From CAVVSQ01 sp963848825 (lineage in GTDB: Bacteria > Planctomycetota > Planctomycetia > Gemmatales > Gemmataceae), in NCBI GenBank assembly GCA_963848825.1, contig CAWKFA010000008.1, positions 744,001-808,000 of the forward strand: a stretch of DNA of 64,000 nucleotides. Reading direction: 5' to 3'. The notes beneath the pieces were generated by a model. The model searched no databases. It was not told where the DNA came from and was given only the letters and a program-made list of their open reading frames with translations. Positions within the stretch are counted from its first letter, which is position 1; each line of letters opens with the position of its first letter. The position numbers and the translations under genes are program-made. This document shows positions 7,251 through 14,109 of the stretch, in pieces.

Positions 7251-7703
7251 ATGCGGACTATCTTGAACCTGACCCTTTTGGCTGGCATGGCGGTCGCCCA
7301 GGACCAATTGGGCGATGCAGCAAAGGATAAGGAGCGCCTGCAAGGACTCTGGCAAGCCGTGTCGTTGGAGAAGAGCGGAGAGAAGGCGCCGGCCGAAGCG
7401 GTCAACCAATTCCAACTCCACTTCAAAGGCGACAAGGTGGTTTTTCTCCCAAAGGCGGACAACCGAGAACACGCATACGACATCGACCCCAAGGCGAAGC
7501 CGAAAGCGATGGACATAACGCCTGGGGATGGTGCAAAGCAGGGCGAGAAGCTGCCGTTCGCGATCTACGATCTCGCCGGGGACAGGCTGCGAATCTGCAT
7601 CGACAAGGAGGGGGAACACGGCAAGCGGCCAACGGAGTTCGCGACGGCGGCGGGCGACGGATTAGTCCTGATCACGCTTGAGCGTGTCAAGCAGGCCAAG
7701 TGA
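7251..7703 (+). CDS. TIGR03067-family secreted protein, copy 2
   Basis: 150 aa with the same signal peptide and domain as copy 1. Seen differences include A/S near residue 47, K/Q near 108, and N-to-K and V-to-G changes near 130. All conserved family positions are kept (LQGLWQAV, GDRLRIC, RPTEF). The gene lies downstream of the truncated DUF6882 copy and upstream of a complete attC. Confidence 0.8.
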   Translation: MRTILNLTLLAGMAVAQDQLGDAAKDKERLQGLWQAVSLEKSGEKAPAEAVNQFQLHFKGDKVVFLPKADNREHAYDIDPKAKPKAMDITPGDGAKQGEKLPFAIYDLAGDRLRICIDKEGEHGKRPTEFATAAGDGLVLITLERVKQAK

Positions 7704-7731
7704 ATTCGGAAGTCCCTGAAGCGGAATAGGA

Positions 7732-7840
7732 GCCGAACAAAACGCTCCTGCAGACGCGAACTCATTCTTTGGTTTCACGCTCAGCAGTTGGGCCTGCGCC
7801 CTCCCGTGCGTCCCGCCGCTGCTAAGCTTTTGCGTTAGGC
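7732..7840 (+). other. attC site
   Basis: Left core GCCGAAC (7732-7738), right core GTTAGGC (7834-7840). The left AAAACGCTCCTGCAG and right CTGCTAAGCTTTT arms pair with an extra base in the left arm. The central part is about 70 bases and less ordered than in other sites. Confidence 0.7.
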
Positions 7841-7845
7841 CTTCA

Positions 7846-8250
7846 ATGACGCCTCGTGAAAAATATGGCGCTGAGTTCCTTTGCCACCCGCTCACGTTGA
7901 GGAAGGCGGATGCCACTGCGGTCCACTTTCATGAGATCGTAGTTTGCATCACGCCGCGCGGTGACGCACAGAGCACATTGAAGTATGCGTGGGAAGTACT
8001 GCGCGAGTTGGCTAGTTGGGCCTGCAAGGAGTTTGCTGACCGTCCCAAGAGCGAGACGTATCGGATTGTCGTAGCGTGGAGTAAGAGCGTTCGTGAGCAC
8101 CAAGGACACGTTGTTAAGATTTGGAACGACCTTGCGGGCGTTCGAGAGGTCGCTGGTTTTTCTACGCCCGAGGAGTGTGCGGCGCGTTTCGGATCTGGCT
8201 GGACGCCATTTCACAATTGGCAGAAGGATGTATTTGAACAGAAGGCCTAA
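7846..8250 (+). CDS. Cassette protein, unknown function
   Basis: 134 aa from the ATG six bases after the GTTAGGC core; no signal peptide or membrane segment. It contains YAWEVLRELASWACKEFA and ends GSGWTPFHNWQKDVFEQKA. I do not recognise the family. Its stop codon TAA lies inside the left core of the next attC (GCCTAAT), a spacing typical of compact cassettes. Confidence 0.55.
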   Translation: MTPREKYGAEFLCHPLTLRKADATAVHFHEIVVCITPRGDAQSTLKYAWEVLRELASWACKEFADRPKSETYRIVVAWSKSVREHQGHVVKIWNDLAGVREVAGFSTPEECAARFGSGWTPFHNWQKDVFEQKA

Positions 8251-8337
8251 TTATGCGCTGCAGCGAACCCGGCCATCACATCACTGTTGCAATCGTTGCG
8301 TCTCGTACGCCGAGTCGCTGACCTTGGGTCGTTATGC
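8245..8337 (+). other. attC site
   Basis: Left core GCCTAAT (8245-8251), right core GTTATGC (8331-8337). GCGCTGCAGCGAACCCGGC pairs imperfectly with GCCGAGTCGCTGACCTT. The arms resemble the site at 6733-6825. Confidence 0.75.
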
Positions 8338-8358
8338 GGCAAGGAGAGGATCAAACTG

Positions 8359-8850
8359 ATGCGTAGCGTGCTATCACTCCTTTCAGGGCTCTTCTCCGCG
8401 ATGTTCGGATGCGGCCAGCACCGGCCCGCCGCCGACCAACCGCTGGAAGAAGACTTGGCCGTCGCCGTGCCGAAAGACGATGCTTCAATCTGGGAGGCAG
8501 CCCGGCAGGCCCGCGACACGCTCGACCGGCTGGCAGCTCCCGGCCCGGGTCAGAGTGACTTCTCGATCAAGGTCCCCGTCCATGACGGCGAAACGATGCA
8601 TCACCTGTGGCTCCAAAATGTAGCCGTCGACGGCCCGGGCTTTTGCGGCACCCTCGGGTCGGATGCCGCCGGGCTGGGAGTCCATCACCCCGGCGAGCGG
8701 ATCGGGGTTGGGCGGCAGGAGGTCGAGGACTGGATGTACGTCGAGGAAGGCAAGTTGGCCGGTGGTTTCTCATTGCGGGCAATCCGAGAGAGGTTGTCCG
8801 GTAAAGCGCGTGAGGCTTTTGAGAGAAGCATGTGGTTCAAGTTCGAATAG
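8359..8850 (+). CDS. DUF2314 cassette protein, copy 2
   Basis: 163 aa, nearly identical to 2717-3220 but without the FTER residues: a 12-bp in-frame deletion between short ACCG repeats. The start MRSVLSLLSGLFSAMFGCGQ again suggests export or lipidation. The DUF2314 motifs (VHDGETMHHLWL, DWMYVEEGKLAGGFS) are complete. Both copies start matching at the GTT core although the upstream attC sites differ, which marks the true cassette boundary. Confidence 0.8.
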   Translation: MRSVLSLLSGLFSAMFGCGQHRPAADQPLEEDLAVAVPKDDASIWEAARQARDTLDRLAAPGPGQSDFSIKVPVHDGETMHHLWLQNVAVDGPGFCGTLGSDAAGLGVHHPGERIGVGRQEVEDWMYVEEGKLAGGFSLRAIRERLSGKAREAFERSMWFKFE

Positions 8851-8857
8851 CGATGCC

Positions 8858-8957
8858 GCCTAACCTTGCGCTGCAGCGGACCCCGCACCGCCGCAACGCT
8901 TTCTCTGCTATCATCGGTAACTCGGCGGTGCGGGTCCGCTGAGCTTCGTCGTTCGGC
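8858..8957 (+). other. attC site (clearest example)
   Basis: Left core GCCTAAC (8858-8864), right core GTTCGGC (8951-8957). The left arm GCTGCAGCGGACCCCGCACC pairs with GGTGCGGGTCCGCTGAGC over about 20 positions, with extra unpaired bases in the left arm. This is the expected attC fold with an extrahelical base. Confidence 0.85.
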
Positions 8958-8974
8958 CACAAGAGGGCGGATCG

Positions 8975-9434
8975 TTGGGTGAACTGATCGCGCGACTACT
9001 GGAGCGGTGGCGTGCAGCGGGGGTTACCCCGAATCCAGCAGCTTCCGAGGCCGAGTTGGCAGCGTTCGAGGACGGCAACCGGGTCTGCCTACCCGACGAT
9101 TTGCGGCTGTTCCTCTTGGTCGCAAACGGCATATCGTTCTCGGAGTTGGACGGGCTGGCGCGGTTGCCGGCCGGTCGCCGAATACTTCCGCATCGTGGAC
9201 CGCATTCCGGCTGCACTGACCCAAGCGGCCGACTCGGACGATCCGCAGCGTTACTACTGTTTCGGCGACTACAACATTGAGGGGAGTTTCTGGGGCGTGC
9301 GTCTTAACGATGATCCCGCAGCTCCCACTCTGATTCAGGTCTTCTGGCACGATGGCGGCGGGTACGAGGTTGCATCGAGCTTCCGGGGGTTCCTTGCTCG
9401 CTACCTGTGGGAGGGGCCAGACTGCATATTTTAG
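8975..9434 (+). pseudogene. SMI1/KNR4 (SUKH)-like protein, frameshifted
   Basis: Two frames join into one SUKH-like protein. The first, from TTG 8975, reads MGELIARLLERW, then EAELAAFEDGNRVCLPDDLR and LFLLVANGISFSELDG. The second, from about 9170, reads EYFRIVDRIPAAL, RYYCFGDYNIEGSFWGVRL and ends WEGPDCIF. The LPxDLRxFLLxANG and CFGDY patterns are typical of this family, whose members act as immunity proteins against secreted toxins or as cell-wall regulators. The shift lies near 9165 (GCCGGCCGGTCGCC) and may be real or a sequencing error. Confidence 0.65.
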
Positions 9435-9442
9435 GGGTCAAG

Positions 9443-9464
9443 GCCGAACCCGACGTCGCACCCT
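9443..9464 (+). other. attC left half, interrupted
   Basis: The left core GCCGAAC (9443-9449) is followed by CCGACGTCGCACC, like the arm at 4395. It is cut after about 20 bases by boundary element copy 3. Confidence 0.5.
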
Positions 9465-9549
9465 CCGGGCCGCAATATCCTGACTGGGAAATACGCTGAC
9501 CGGACGATGTTATGCTAACAGACCGGTCAGTTCAATAAAAATGTTCGCT
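9465..9549 (+). repeat. attI-like / array-boundary element, copy 3 (short)
   Basis: An 85-bp version starting CCGGGCCGCAATATCCTGA and ending CAATAAAAATGTTCGCT. It lacks the first 40 bp of the other two copies. It joins a half attC on the left to a cassette on the right. Confidence 0.5.
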
Positions 9550-9708
9550 GGCAAAGTTTCTCGTCATCTCCACGGATGGGAGCATCCCATGGGCCTTGAT
9601 GATCCGAACGACGGCCAATTTCGACAAGGTGAGCCGCCTCTCGTAGGCTCGGGGTATCAGAGAACTTCCTCCCATACGGATCGCCGTTCCGCGGGACGCC
9701 AACTTGCG

Positions 9709-10017
9709 ATGGTCATTCTCGTCTGGTCGTTGCGTGTGGTCGCCGTCCTCATCGGCGGATGGGCCGGTCTCGTGGCGTTTTTCGCAATGAATTTTCGGTT
9801 TGACAGCTCCGATGAATTGGAATGGGTAAAGCAAGTTGATGTTGAGGTTGGCGGTGCGATGGCACTGGCTATCGTCCTCTTCTTCCTTCCAGATCGGTTC
9901 AGGAAGCCGCTACAATGCGTGGTGATCCTTGGCGTCGCTGTTTTACTTTGGATTTTCGTCAGTTGGAATCTGATCGCACACCACAATTGGGGGGACCGCG
10001 TCAGATCGGGGCTTTAG
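9709..10017 (+). CDS. Cassette membrane protein (three predicted helices)
   Basis: 102 aa from ATG 9709. Helices are MVILVWSLRVVAVLIGGWAG, a second around VGGAMALAIVLFFLP and a third CVVILGVAVLLWIFVSW. The same frame is open up to an ATG at 9541 that overlaps the GTT core, which would add 56 polar residues; the shorter start fits the hydrophobic pattern better. No family is recognised. Confidence 0.5.
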   Translation: MVILVWSLRVVAVLIGGWAGLVAFFAMNFRFDSSDELEWVKQVDVEVGGAMALAIVLFFLPDRFRKPLQCVVILGVAVLLWIFVSWNLIAHHNWGDRVRSGL

Positions 10018-10036
10018 TAGTAGTCGAAGGCACAGC

Positions 10037-10133
10037 CGCGAACAAGAACTTACACCTGACCGCGGCGGCATTACAGTTTCTCTGGGTTCAATGTCTCACC
10101 AGCCGCCGCGGCAGGTAAAGTTGGTCGTTCGGC
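10037..10133 (+). other. attC site
   Basis: Left core CGCGAAC (10037-10043), right core GTTCGGC (10127-10133). AACTTACACCTGACCGCGGC pairs with GCCGCGGCAGGTAAAGTT, with two unpaired left-arm bases. Confidence 0.8.
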
Positions 10134-10164
10134 ACCGAAACCAGTATCGAAAGGATGTTTTTCG

Positions 10165-10517
10165 ATGGATATGGGCGGCTTGGTCGAGTTCCTGATGCTG
10201 TTGCTCCTCGCAGGGGTCGTGGCTGCCTTGGCCCTCAATTTCGTGGCCGCGTTTCTTGGAGCACGGAGCAACGCCGAATGCCGCGCGAAAGCAACACTTA
10301 CCGGTTTCATCCTGGGCACGGCAGTTACCGTCGCTGCTGCCTGGCTGTTGCTGCTATACCGTGAGGCCTGGGCTTGGTCGGCATTTGTCTTGGGACCTGG
10401 CGTCGCGTTTGGCGTTGCGCCGCTGCGGGCCCTCGGCGGCAGCCGCAAGCGGTTTCCGCCTATGCCTTGCTCGGCATTGTTTGCCTTCTAGTGTTTCTTC
10501 TATTGGGGCGACGATGA
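10165..10517 (+). CDS. Cassette membrane protein, probable frameshift near the C-terminus
   Basis: The ATG 10165 frame gives MDMGGLVEFLMLLLLAGVVA and a second helix TGFILGTAVTVAAAWLLLLY, then a third near WSAFVLGPGVAFGVAPL. This frame stops at 10491. A shifted frame from about 10455 continues as AYALLGIVCLLVFLLLGRR to a stop at 10517, a natural fourth helix, so I extend the gene to 10517. AAAGGATG provides the ribosome site. Function is unknown. Confidence 0.5.
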
Positions 10518-10611
10518 CATGTTTGCTGGCCATTGGATCGAGCTCCGCTTCCGCAAAGACTACACGATTTCCGAAGTCGGCTTGGCAGGATGATGCATCG
10601 GCGCGAGCGCC

Positions 10612-10710
10612 GACGAACCAACGGATGAAGGTGACCGGGGCCGCTATCCTGGTTTCGCGCGGCATGAAGGTCTTGCAGGCGGCCCCGGCAGCTTAGCCCT
10701 ATCGTTAGGC
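10612..10710 (+). other. attC site
   Basis: Left core GACGAAC (10612-10618), right core GTTAGGC (10704-10710). It is almost the same sequence as the attC at 2597-2695 although the neighbouring genes differ. Confidence 0.8.
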
Positions 10711-10749
10711 CCTAGAATTCGCGTTACCTCTTCAGAGAAGGAATGGGAA

Positions 10750-11259
10750 ATGGCGTCCTGCGCGTACTGCAATTCAACGATCTTATTCGGCGGCCGCCGT
10801 CAAGGCGAATTGCGCTTCTGCAACGCCAAGTGCGAGCAAAAGGGTGTCTTGGCTGTCGTGGCGAGCCAACTACCGGCAGCGGAGGTCCAGCGTTACGTGC
10901 GTCAAGTGCATGGTGGCACGTGCCCGAACTGCTCGGGTCCTGGTCCAGTAGATGTTCATACGTCGTACCGAGTCTGGTCGGCGGTGTTTGTCACTTCATG
11001 GGCAAGTCGACCGGCCGTTAGCTGTCGTCTTTGCGGTACCAAGAAGCGCCTCGGCGACACCTTATTCTCGCTCGTCCTGGGCTGGTGGGGCCTGCCTTGG
11101 GGAGTTCTTGTTACGCCCATGCAGCTCGGTCGAAACCTTTATGCCTTTGCGCGTCCTCCGGATCCTCTCGTACCTTCGCCGGCGCTGGAGAAGATCCTCA
11201 GGCTCCATCTCGCCTGTCAACTGGCCGCAAACGACGCTCGGCGGGAGCCGGGCGTTTAA
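10750..11259 (+). CDS. Zinc-ribbon cassette protein
   Basis: 169 aa. The start MASCAYCNSTILFGGRR continues to LRFCNAKCEQKG (first CxxC...CxxxC set), then GTCPNCSGPGPVDVH and VSCRLCGTKKRL (second set). A hydrophobic stretch LGDTLFSLVLGWWGLPWGVL follows at about 114-133. This arrangement is known from uncharacterised zinc-ribbon membrane proteins. A ribosome site (AGAGAAGGAA) precedes ATG 10750. The stop TAA lies inside the next attC left core GTTTAAC. Confidence 0.65.
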   Translation: MASCAYCNSTILFGGRRQGELRFCNAKCEQKGVLAVVASQLPAAEVQRYVRQVHGGTCPNCSGPGPVDVHTSYRVWSAVFVTSWASRPAVSCRLCGTKKRLGDTLFSLVLGWWGLPWGVLVTPMQLGRNLYAFARPPDPLVPSPALEKILRLHLACQLAANDARREPGV

Positions 11260-11333
11260 CCCCTCCATCGAGCGGACGTCCCAAAGGCTGCTTGGCACAC
11301 CCTTTGGCCCGCCGCTCATGTCGAACCTTCGGC
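11254..11333 (+). other. attC site with mutated right core
   Basis: Left core GTTTAAC (11254-11260). CCATCGAGCGGACG pairs with the CGCCGCTCATGTCG side with unpaired bases. The right core reads CTTCGGC (11327-11333) instead of GTTCGGC, so the crossover G is lost and the site may be dead. About 150 bp without a supported gene follow. Confidence 0.7.
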
Positions 11334-11489
11334 GAAGGAAGGCCCGCATGAATTCTCTTCGCGACATCCTTGTTGGTTTTTCCAAATGAGATTGACGGTC
11401 CCTTCTTCTCTGCAAGCAAAGAGATACAATCTTGTCTTGCAGCGTACATCCGTAGGAATGCCGGTGCATTTGCTCACCTGGAATGAACC

Positions 11490-11508
11490 GCCGAACCAGG
11501 CGTTAGGC
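11490..11508 (+). other. Fused attC cores (GCCGAAC next to GTTAGGC)
   Basis: GCCGAACCAGGCGTTAGGC places a left core and a right core only five bases apart. This looks like an attC whose whole central hairpin has been deleted. Confidence 0.5.
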
Positions 11509-11596
11509 CCCTTATGGCAGATCGGGTGGATGAGTTGATTCAAATCGCGACCCAAATTGGGCGAGGAATCATTCCATCGTTTCAACACAACGAGTA

Positions 11597-11860
11597 TTGG
11601 ACCATGTCGATTGGAAACTCTTTCAGAATAGCCCGATTAACCTTTATTGGCATGCGGGCTTGCTGGCTGAAGACTCGCTCTCGCTAAAGAAGATTGGATA
11701 CGTGGTCGATGGGTTCGATAGCGGAGCATGGGCAACTGAACTACATTTCCATCAAGCCGTGGCACTAGCTCTGGGATTTCCTGAATATTACGGGGCAAAT
11801 CTCGATGCGTTTAACGACTGCGCGGGCGATCTAGAGATTTCCGAATTCGGGTTAATCTGA
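11597..11860 (+). CDS. Barstar-family protein, truncated at the array end
   Basis: 87 aa from TTG 11597: LDHVDWKLFQNSPINLYW, then FHQAVALALGFPEYYGANLD and AFNDCAGDLEI. FPxYYGxNLDAFxDCxxDL is the barstar (ribonuclease inhibitor) signature. Family members usually continue for 40 or more residues; here the frame ends at a stop overlapping the end of the convergent chromosomal gene, so the C-terminus is probably lost at the junction. An ATG at 11514 opens a different frame, so a 5' frameshift is also possible. No barnase-type toxin is nearby. Confidence 0.65.
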   Translation: MDHVDWKLFQNSPINLYWHAGLLAEDSLSLKKIGYVVDGFDSGAWATELHFHQAVALALGFPEYYGANLDAFNDCAGDLEISEFGLI

Positions 11861-12952
11861 TCTGGTCCGCACGCCCGGTAATGGCTGTGCTGCTTTCGGA
11901 CTGGCTTTGGTGAAATCTTCACCGAGCAGGTGGGCGATTGTGGCCGCGAATTGGCTTTGCGTTGTCTCGACGTTCTCGCGCACGCCCAGCGGCGGCGTAT
12001 CAGGGCCCATGAGCGCTATCCAAATGAATTCCGCGGTCGGCACATCTTTGCCGTGGTCGGTCCAGTTGGTGCGGCCATCTCCCCGGCCATGGTCGGTCGT
12101 GAGGATGAGGGATGTTTTCCCTCGATATGCAGGCATCTCTTGAAGGAGCCGCCAGAGGTCCGCCAGGAAACGGTCGGCGTTGTGGGCAGCTTCCAGGTAA
12201 AGGTCATAACGGCGCCCGTGGCCCCATTCGTCCGTTTCGCCCAGGCCGATATAAAGGACGCGCGGCTTGTGGCGGACCAGGTGTTCTCGCGCGTATTCCA
12301 TGGTCACCATGTCGAACGCATTGTCCGCCCAGTAGCGAGGCATGTTGGGGACCAGGCGGTTCATCATGTCCTGGCGCTGCGTCAGGGGTGAATCTTCGAC
12401 GGTGCGCCAGCCGGCCTGCACTTTCAGGCCGTTACGTTCGGAGCGGAAGATGAACGGGAACACGTCCCACGTGCAAAAAGCGGCCACCTTGTCCCGAAAA
12501 GCGGGACGAGATTGCAGATATTCGAGCACGGAAAGATTGGGATTGTTTTTCTTGGCATTCGAGTCGATGTCGGGGTCGGCAAAGCCGCAGAACATCTCAT
12601 TATAGCCGGGGTAGGAGAATTTAAGGCCGTTGGTCAGACGCGTCGGCGCTTGCCGCCCGCGATCACCAAAGATTTGCCCCTTCTTGGCCAGGGTGTCCCA
12701 AATAAATGGCAGCAACACGCGGCGGCGTTCGTCCCCGGTAGGACGCCAGTATTTGTTTTTAAGGCCGGGCACATTCGCGACGCCGCCGGCTTTTTTTTCG
12801 AGCAATGCTTCGTCAGCACCCTGGAAAAAATCTTGCCAGCGGAAGCCGTCGAGGGTCACGATGATGACATTTTCCGTACGCGACGAGGCCTCCTCGGCGC
12901 GCGCCGGCGTGATGAAAATGCTAAAGGCAAAAAGGCAGGCAACCGCGCGCAG
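11852..12952 (-). CDS. Alkaline-phosphatase-superfamily exported hydrolase
   Basis: A signal peptide LRAVACLFAFSIFITPARA precedes ENVIIVTLDGFRWQDFF. Later motifs YIGLGETDEWGHGRRYDLYL and LILTTDHGRGDG with WTDHG fit the two metal-binding Asp/His sets of the alkaline phosphatase/sulfatase/phosphodiesterase superfamily. The substrate is unknown. No ATG is in frame before the signal peptide; CTG 12952 is the best visible start, while an ATG two codons upstream is out of frame by one base, so a small indel is likely. GTG 12859 would remove the signal peptide. The gene sits just downstream of a response regulator gene. Confidence 0.65.
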   Translation of the reverse strand: MRAVACLFAFSIFITPARAEEASSRTENVIIVTLDGFRWQDFFQGADEALLEKKAGGVANVPGLKNKYWRPTGDERRRVLLPFIWDTLAKKGQIFGDRGRQAPTRLTNGLKFSYPGYNEMFCGFADPDIDSNAKKNNPNLSVLEYLQSRPAFRDKVAAFCTWDVFPFIFRSERNGLKVQAGWRTVEDSPLTQRQDMMNRLVPNMPRYWADNAFDMVTMEYAREHLVRHKPRVLYIGLGETDEWGHGRRYDLYLEAAHNADRFLADLWRLLQEMPAYRGKTSLILTTDHGRGDGRTNWTDHGKDVPTAEFIWIALMGPDTPPLGVRENVETTQSQFAATIAHLLGEDFTKASPKAAQPLPGVRTRSD

Positions 12953-12980
12953 GAGAGGGGCATGGGCAGGTTCTTCTGGC

Positions 12981-13430
12981 CTATAAAATGATCCGTTGAA
13001 ACCGCCGGAGCAAGGCTTCGAGCCGTTCGGGATCGATGGGCTTCAAGAGGTGGAGATCGATCCCCGCCTCGACCGAGCGCTGGCGATCAGACTCTTCGCC
13101 GAGCCCGGTGACCGCGATAAAAAGCGGCCTCTTCCATTTGGCGCGTTCGGCCATACGCCGAGCGACTTCGCAGCCATCCATGCCGGGCAGATTAATGTCC
13201 AGGAGGACCACGTCTGGCATGGCGTCCTGCGTAGCTTGCAGGGCAGCGGACCCATCGAGTGCCACCTGAACCTCGTAGCCATAGCGCTGCAGCAGCTGCA
13301 TGGTCGCCTCCGCAGTCGGCTCGTGGTCTTCGACCACAAGAATGCGTAGCCGGCCCTGCTCCAGTTCGCCTTCATCGGGCGCCTCGGCGGAGACGGTCCC
13401 ATTCGTCAAGGGTTCCGGTTCGGTGCTCAT
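12981..13430 (-). CDS. Receiver-only response regulator
   Basis: 149 aa from ATG 13430, which has AGGAGT eight bases upstream; a further upstream start would lack this. A 25-residue acidic leader is followed by a CheY-like receiver: RILVVEDHEPTAEA (acidic pocket), VVLLDINLPGMDG (phospho-Asp), VTGLGEE (Thr) and LLKPIDPE (Lys). There is no output domain, so it probably acts through protein contact in a phosphorelay. No histidine kinase is in the window. Confidence 0.85.
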   Translation of the reverse strand: MSTEPEPLTNGTVSAEAPDEGELEQGRLRILVVEDHEPTAEATMQLLQRYGYEVQVALDGSAALQATQDAMPDVVLLDINLPGMDGCEVARRMAERAKWKRPLFIAVTGLGEESDRQRSVEAGIDLHLLKPIDPERLEALLRRFQRIIL

Positions 13431-13708
13431 AATTGACTCCTGCTTATCACGAGGCGAGCGGATTAGCTGCCCGCCGGCAGTTCCTTTGGAATGTAACATT
13501 TGGACCAGCACTTATTTAACACGCCGTCCATGGTATCACCGAAAATGATTCGGGGCAAGGATTGAAAACAGCAGGTAAAATTAAAGGTCCGTCAGCAAAT
13601 GTCGTGGGAATGGTCGGACTTTTCTTTTCCCGCAAGCTACCTCACGTACTGTGAATGATGATAGTCTGGGGAGCAACTATTATGCCAATAAAGCTGGCAG
13701 GGTGAGTA

Positions 13709-14092
13709 ATGAATCTCGCCAGCGCCGGCACAACTTTTGCGAATTATGTTGGTTTCGCCCGTATCGATTACGAGGACGAAATCTTGTATCTGGTCCAGAT
13801 TTTTCTGCCGCTGTATGACAATAAGGGGGTCAAGTTTCCTCGGGCGATGTATCAGCAACTTTCTGACGAGCTAACGCATCGTTTTGGCGGTTTGACCGGT
13901 TATACCCGAGCGCCTGTCGAGGGACACTGGCAAGACCACCAGGAGGGTACCAGGCGCGACGATCTCGTTATTTACGAATGCATGACGCCCAATCTTGACC
14001 GGGCCTGGTGGCATACCTTTCGCCTGGCGCTCCAAAAGCACTTCCGTCAGCAGCAGCTTCTTGTGCGTGCTCAAAACGTGGAGCAATTGTGA
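13709..14092 (+). CDS. Small conserved cytoplasmic protein, unknown function
   Basis: 127 aa with GCAGGGTGAG upstream as ribosome site. Motifs include LYLVQIFLPLYDNKGVKFPR, THRFGGLTGYTRAPVEGHW and a C-terminal HFRQQQLLVRAQNVE. This pattern (FLPLYDN..., FGGxTxYxRAPAxGxW) recurs in uncharacterised proteins of about 120 aa. No catalytic site is assigned. It is transcribed divergently from the response regulator and converges on ku. Confidence 0.6.
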   Translation: MNLASAGTTFANYVGFARIDYEDEILYLVQIFLPLYDNKGVKFPRAMYQQLSDELTHRFGGLTGYTRAPVEGHWQDHQEGTRRDDLVIYECMTPNLDRAWWHTFRLALQKHFRQQQLLVRAQNVEQL

Positions 14093-14109
14093 TCGCGGCC
14101 GCCTCCAAG

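Larger units (their letters stand above)
1457..11860 (+). mobile_element. Integron cassette array without integrase (CALIN-like)
   Basis: About 16 small genes, all on the + strand, are separated by palindromic sites that behave as attC sites. Each site ends in GTTAGGC, GTTCGGC, GTTATGC or a close variant and mostly begins with the complementary core (GCCTAAC, GCCGAAC and so on). Arms between cores pair almost completely, with one or two unpaired bases in the left arm, as required for strand choice in attC recombination. Several stop codons sit inside the left core. No tyrosine recombinase is present in the window, and both flanks are ordinary chromosomal genes. The array carries duplicated cassettes, two decayed genes and an IS110 remnant. 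Confidence 0.8.

Noticed and set aside
9541..9660. Possible transposase fragment on the minus strand (KLAVVRIIKAHGMLP)
   Set aside because: The short helix-turn-helix-like match is too weak to name a family, and the region also codes upstream of a membrane protein on the + strand.
1457..11860. Integron integrase gene
   Set aside because: No open frame in the array or its flanks shows tyrosine-recombinase motifs (R...HxxR...Y) or the intI-specific patch.
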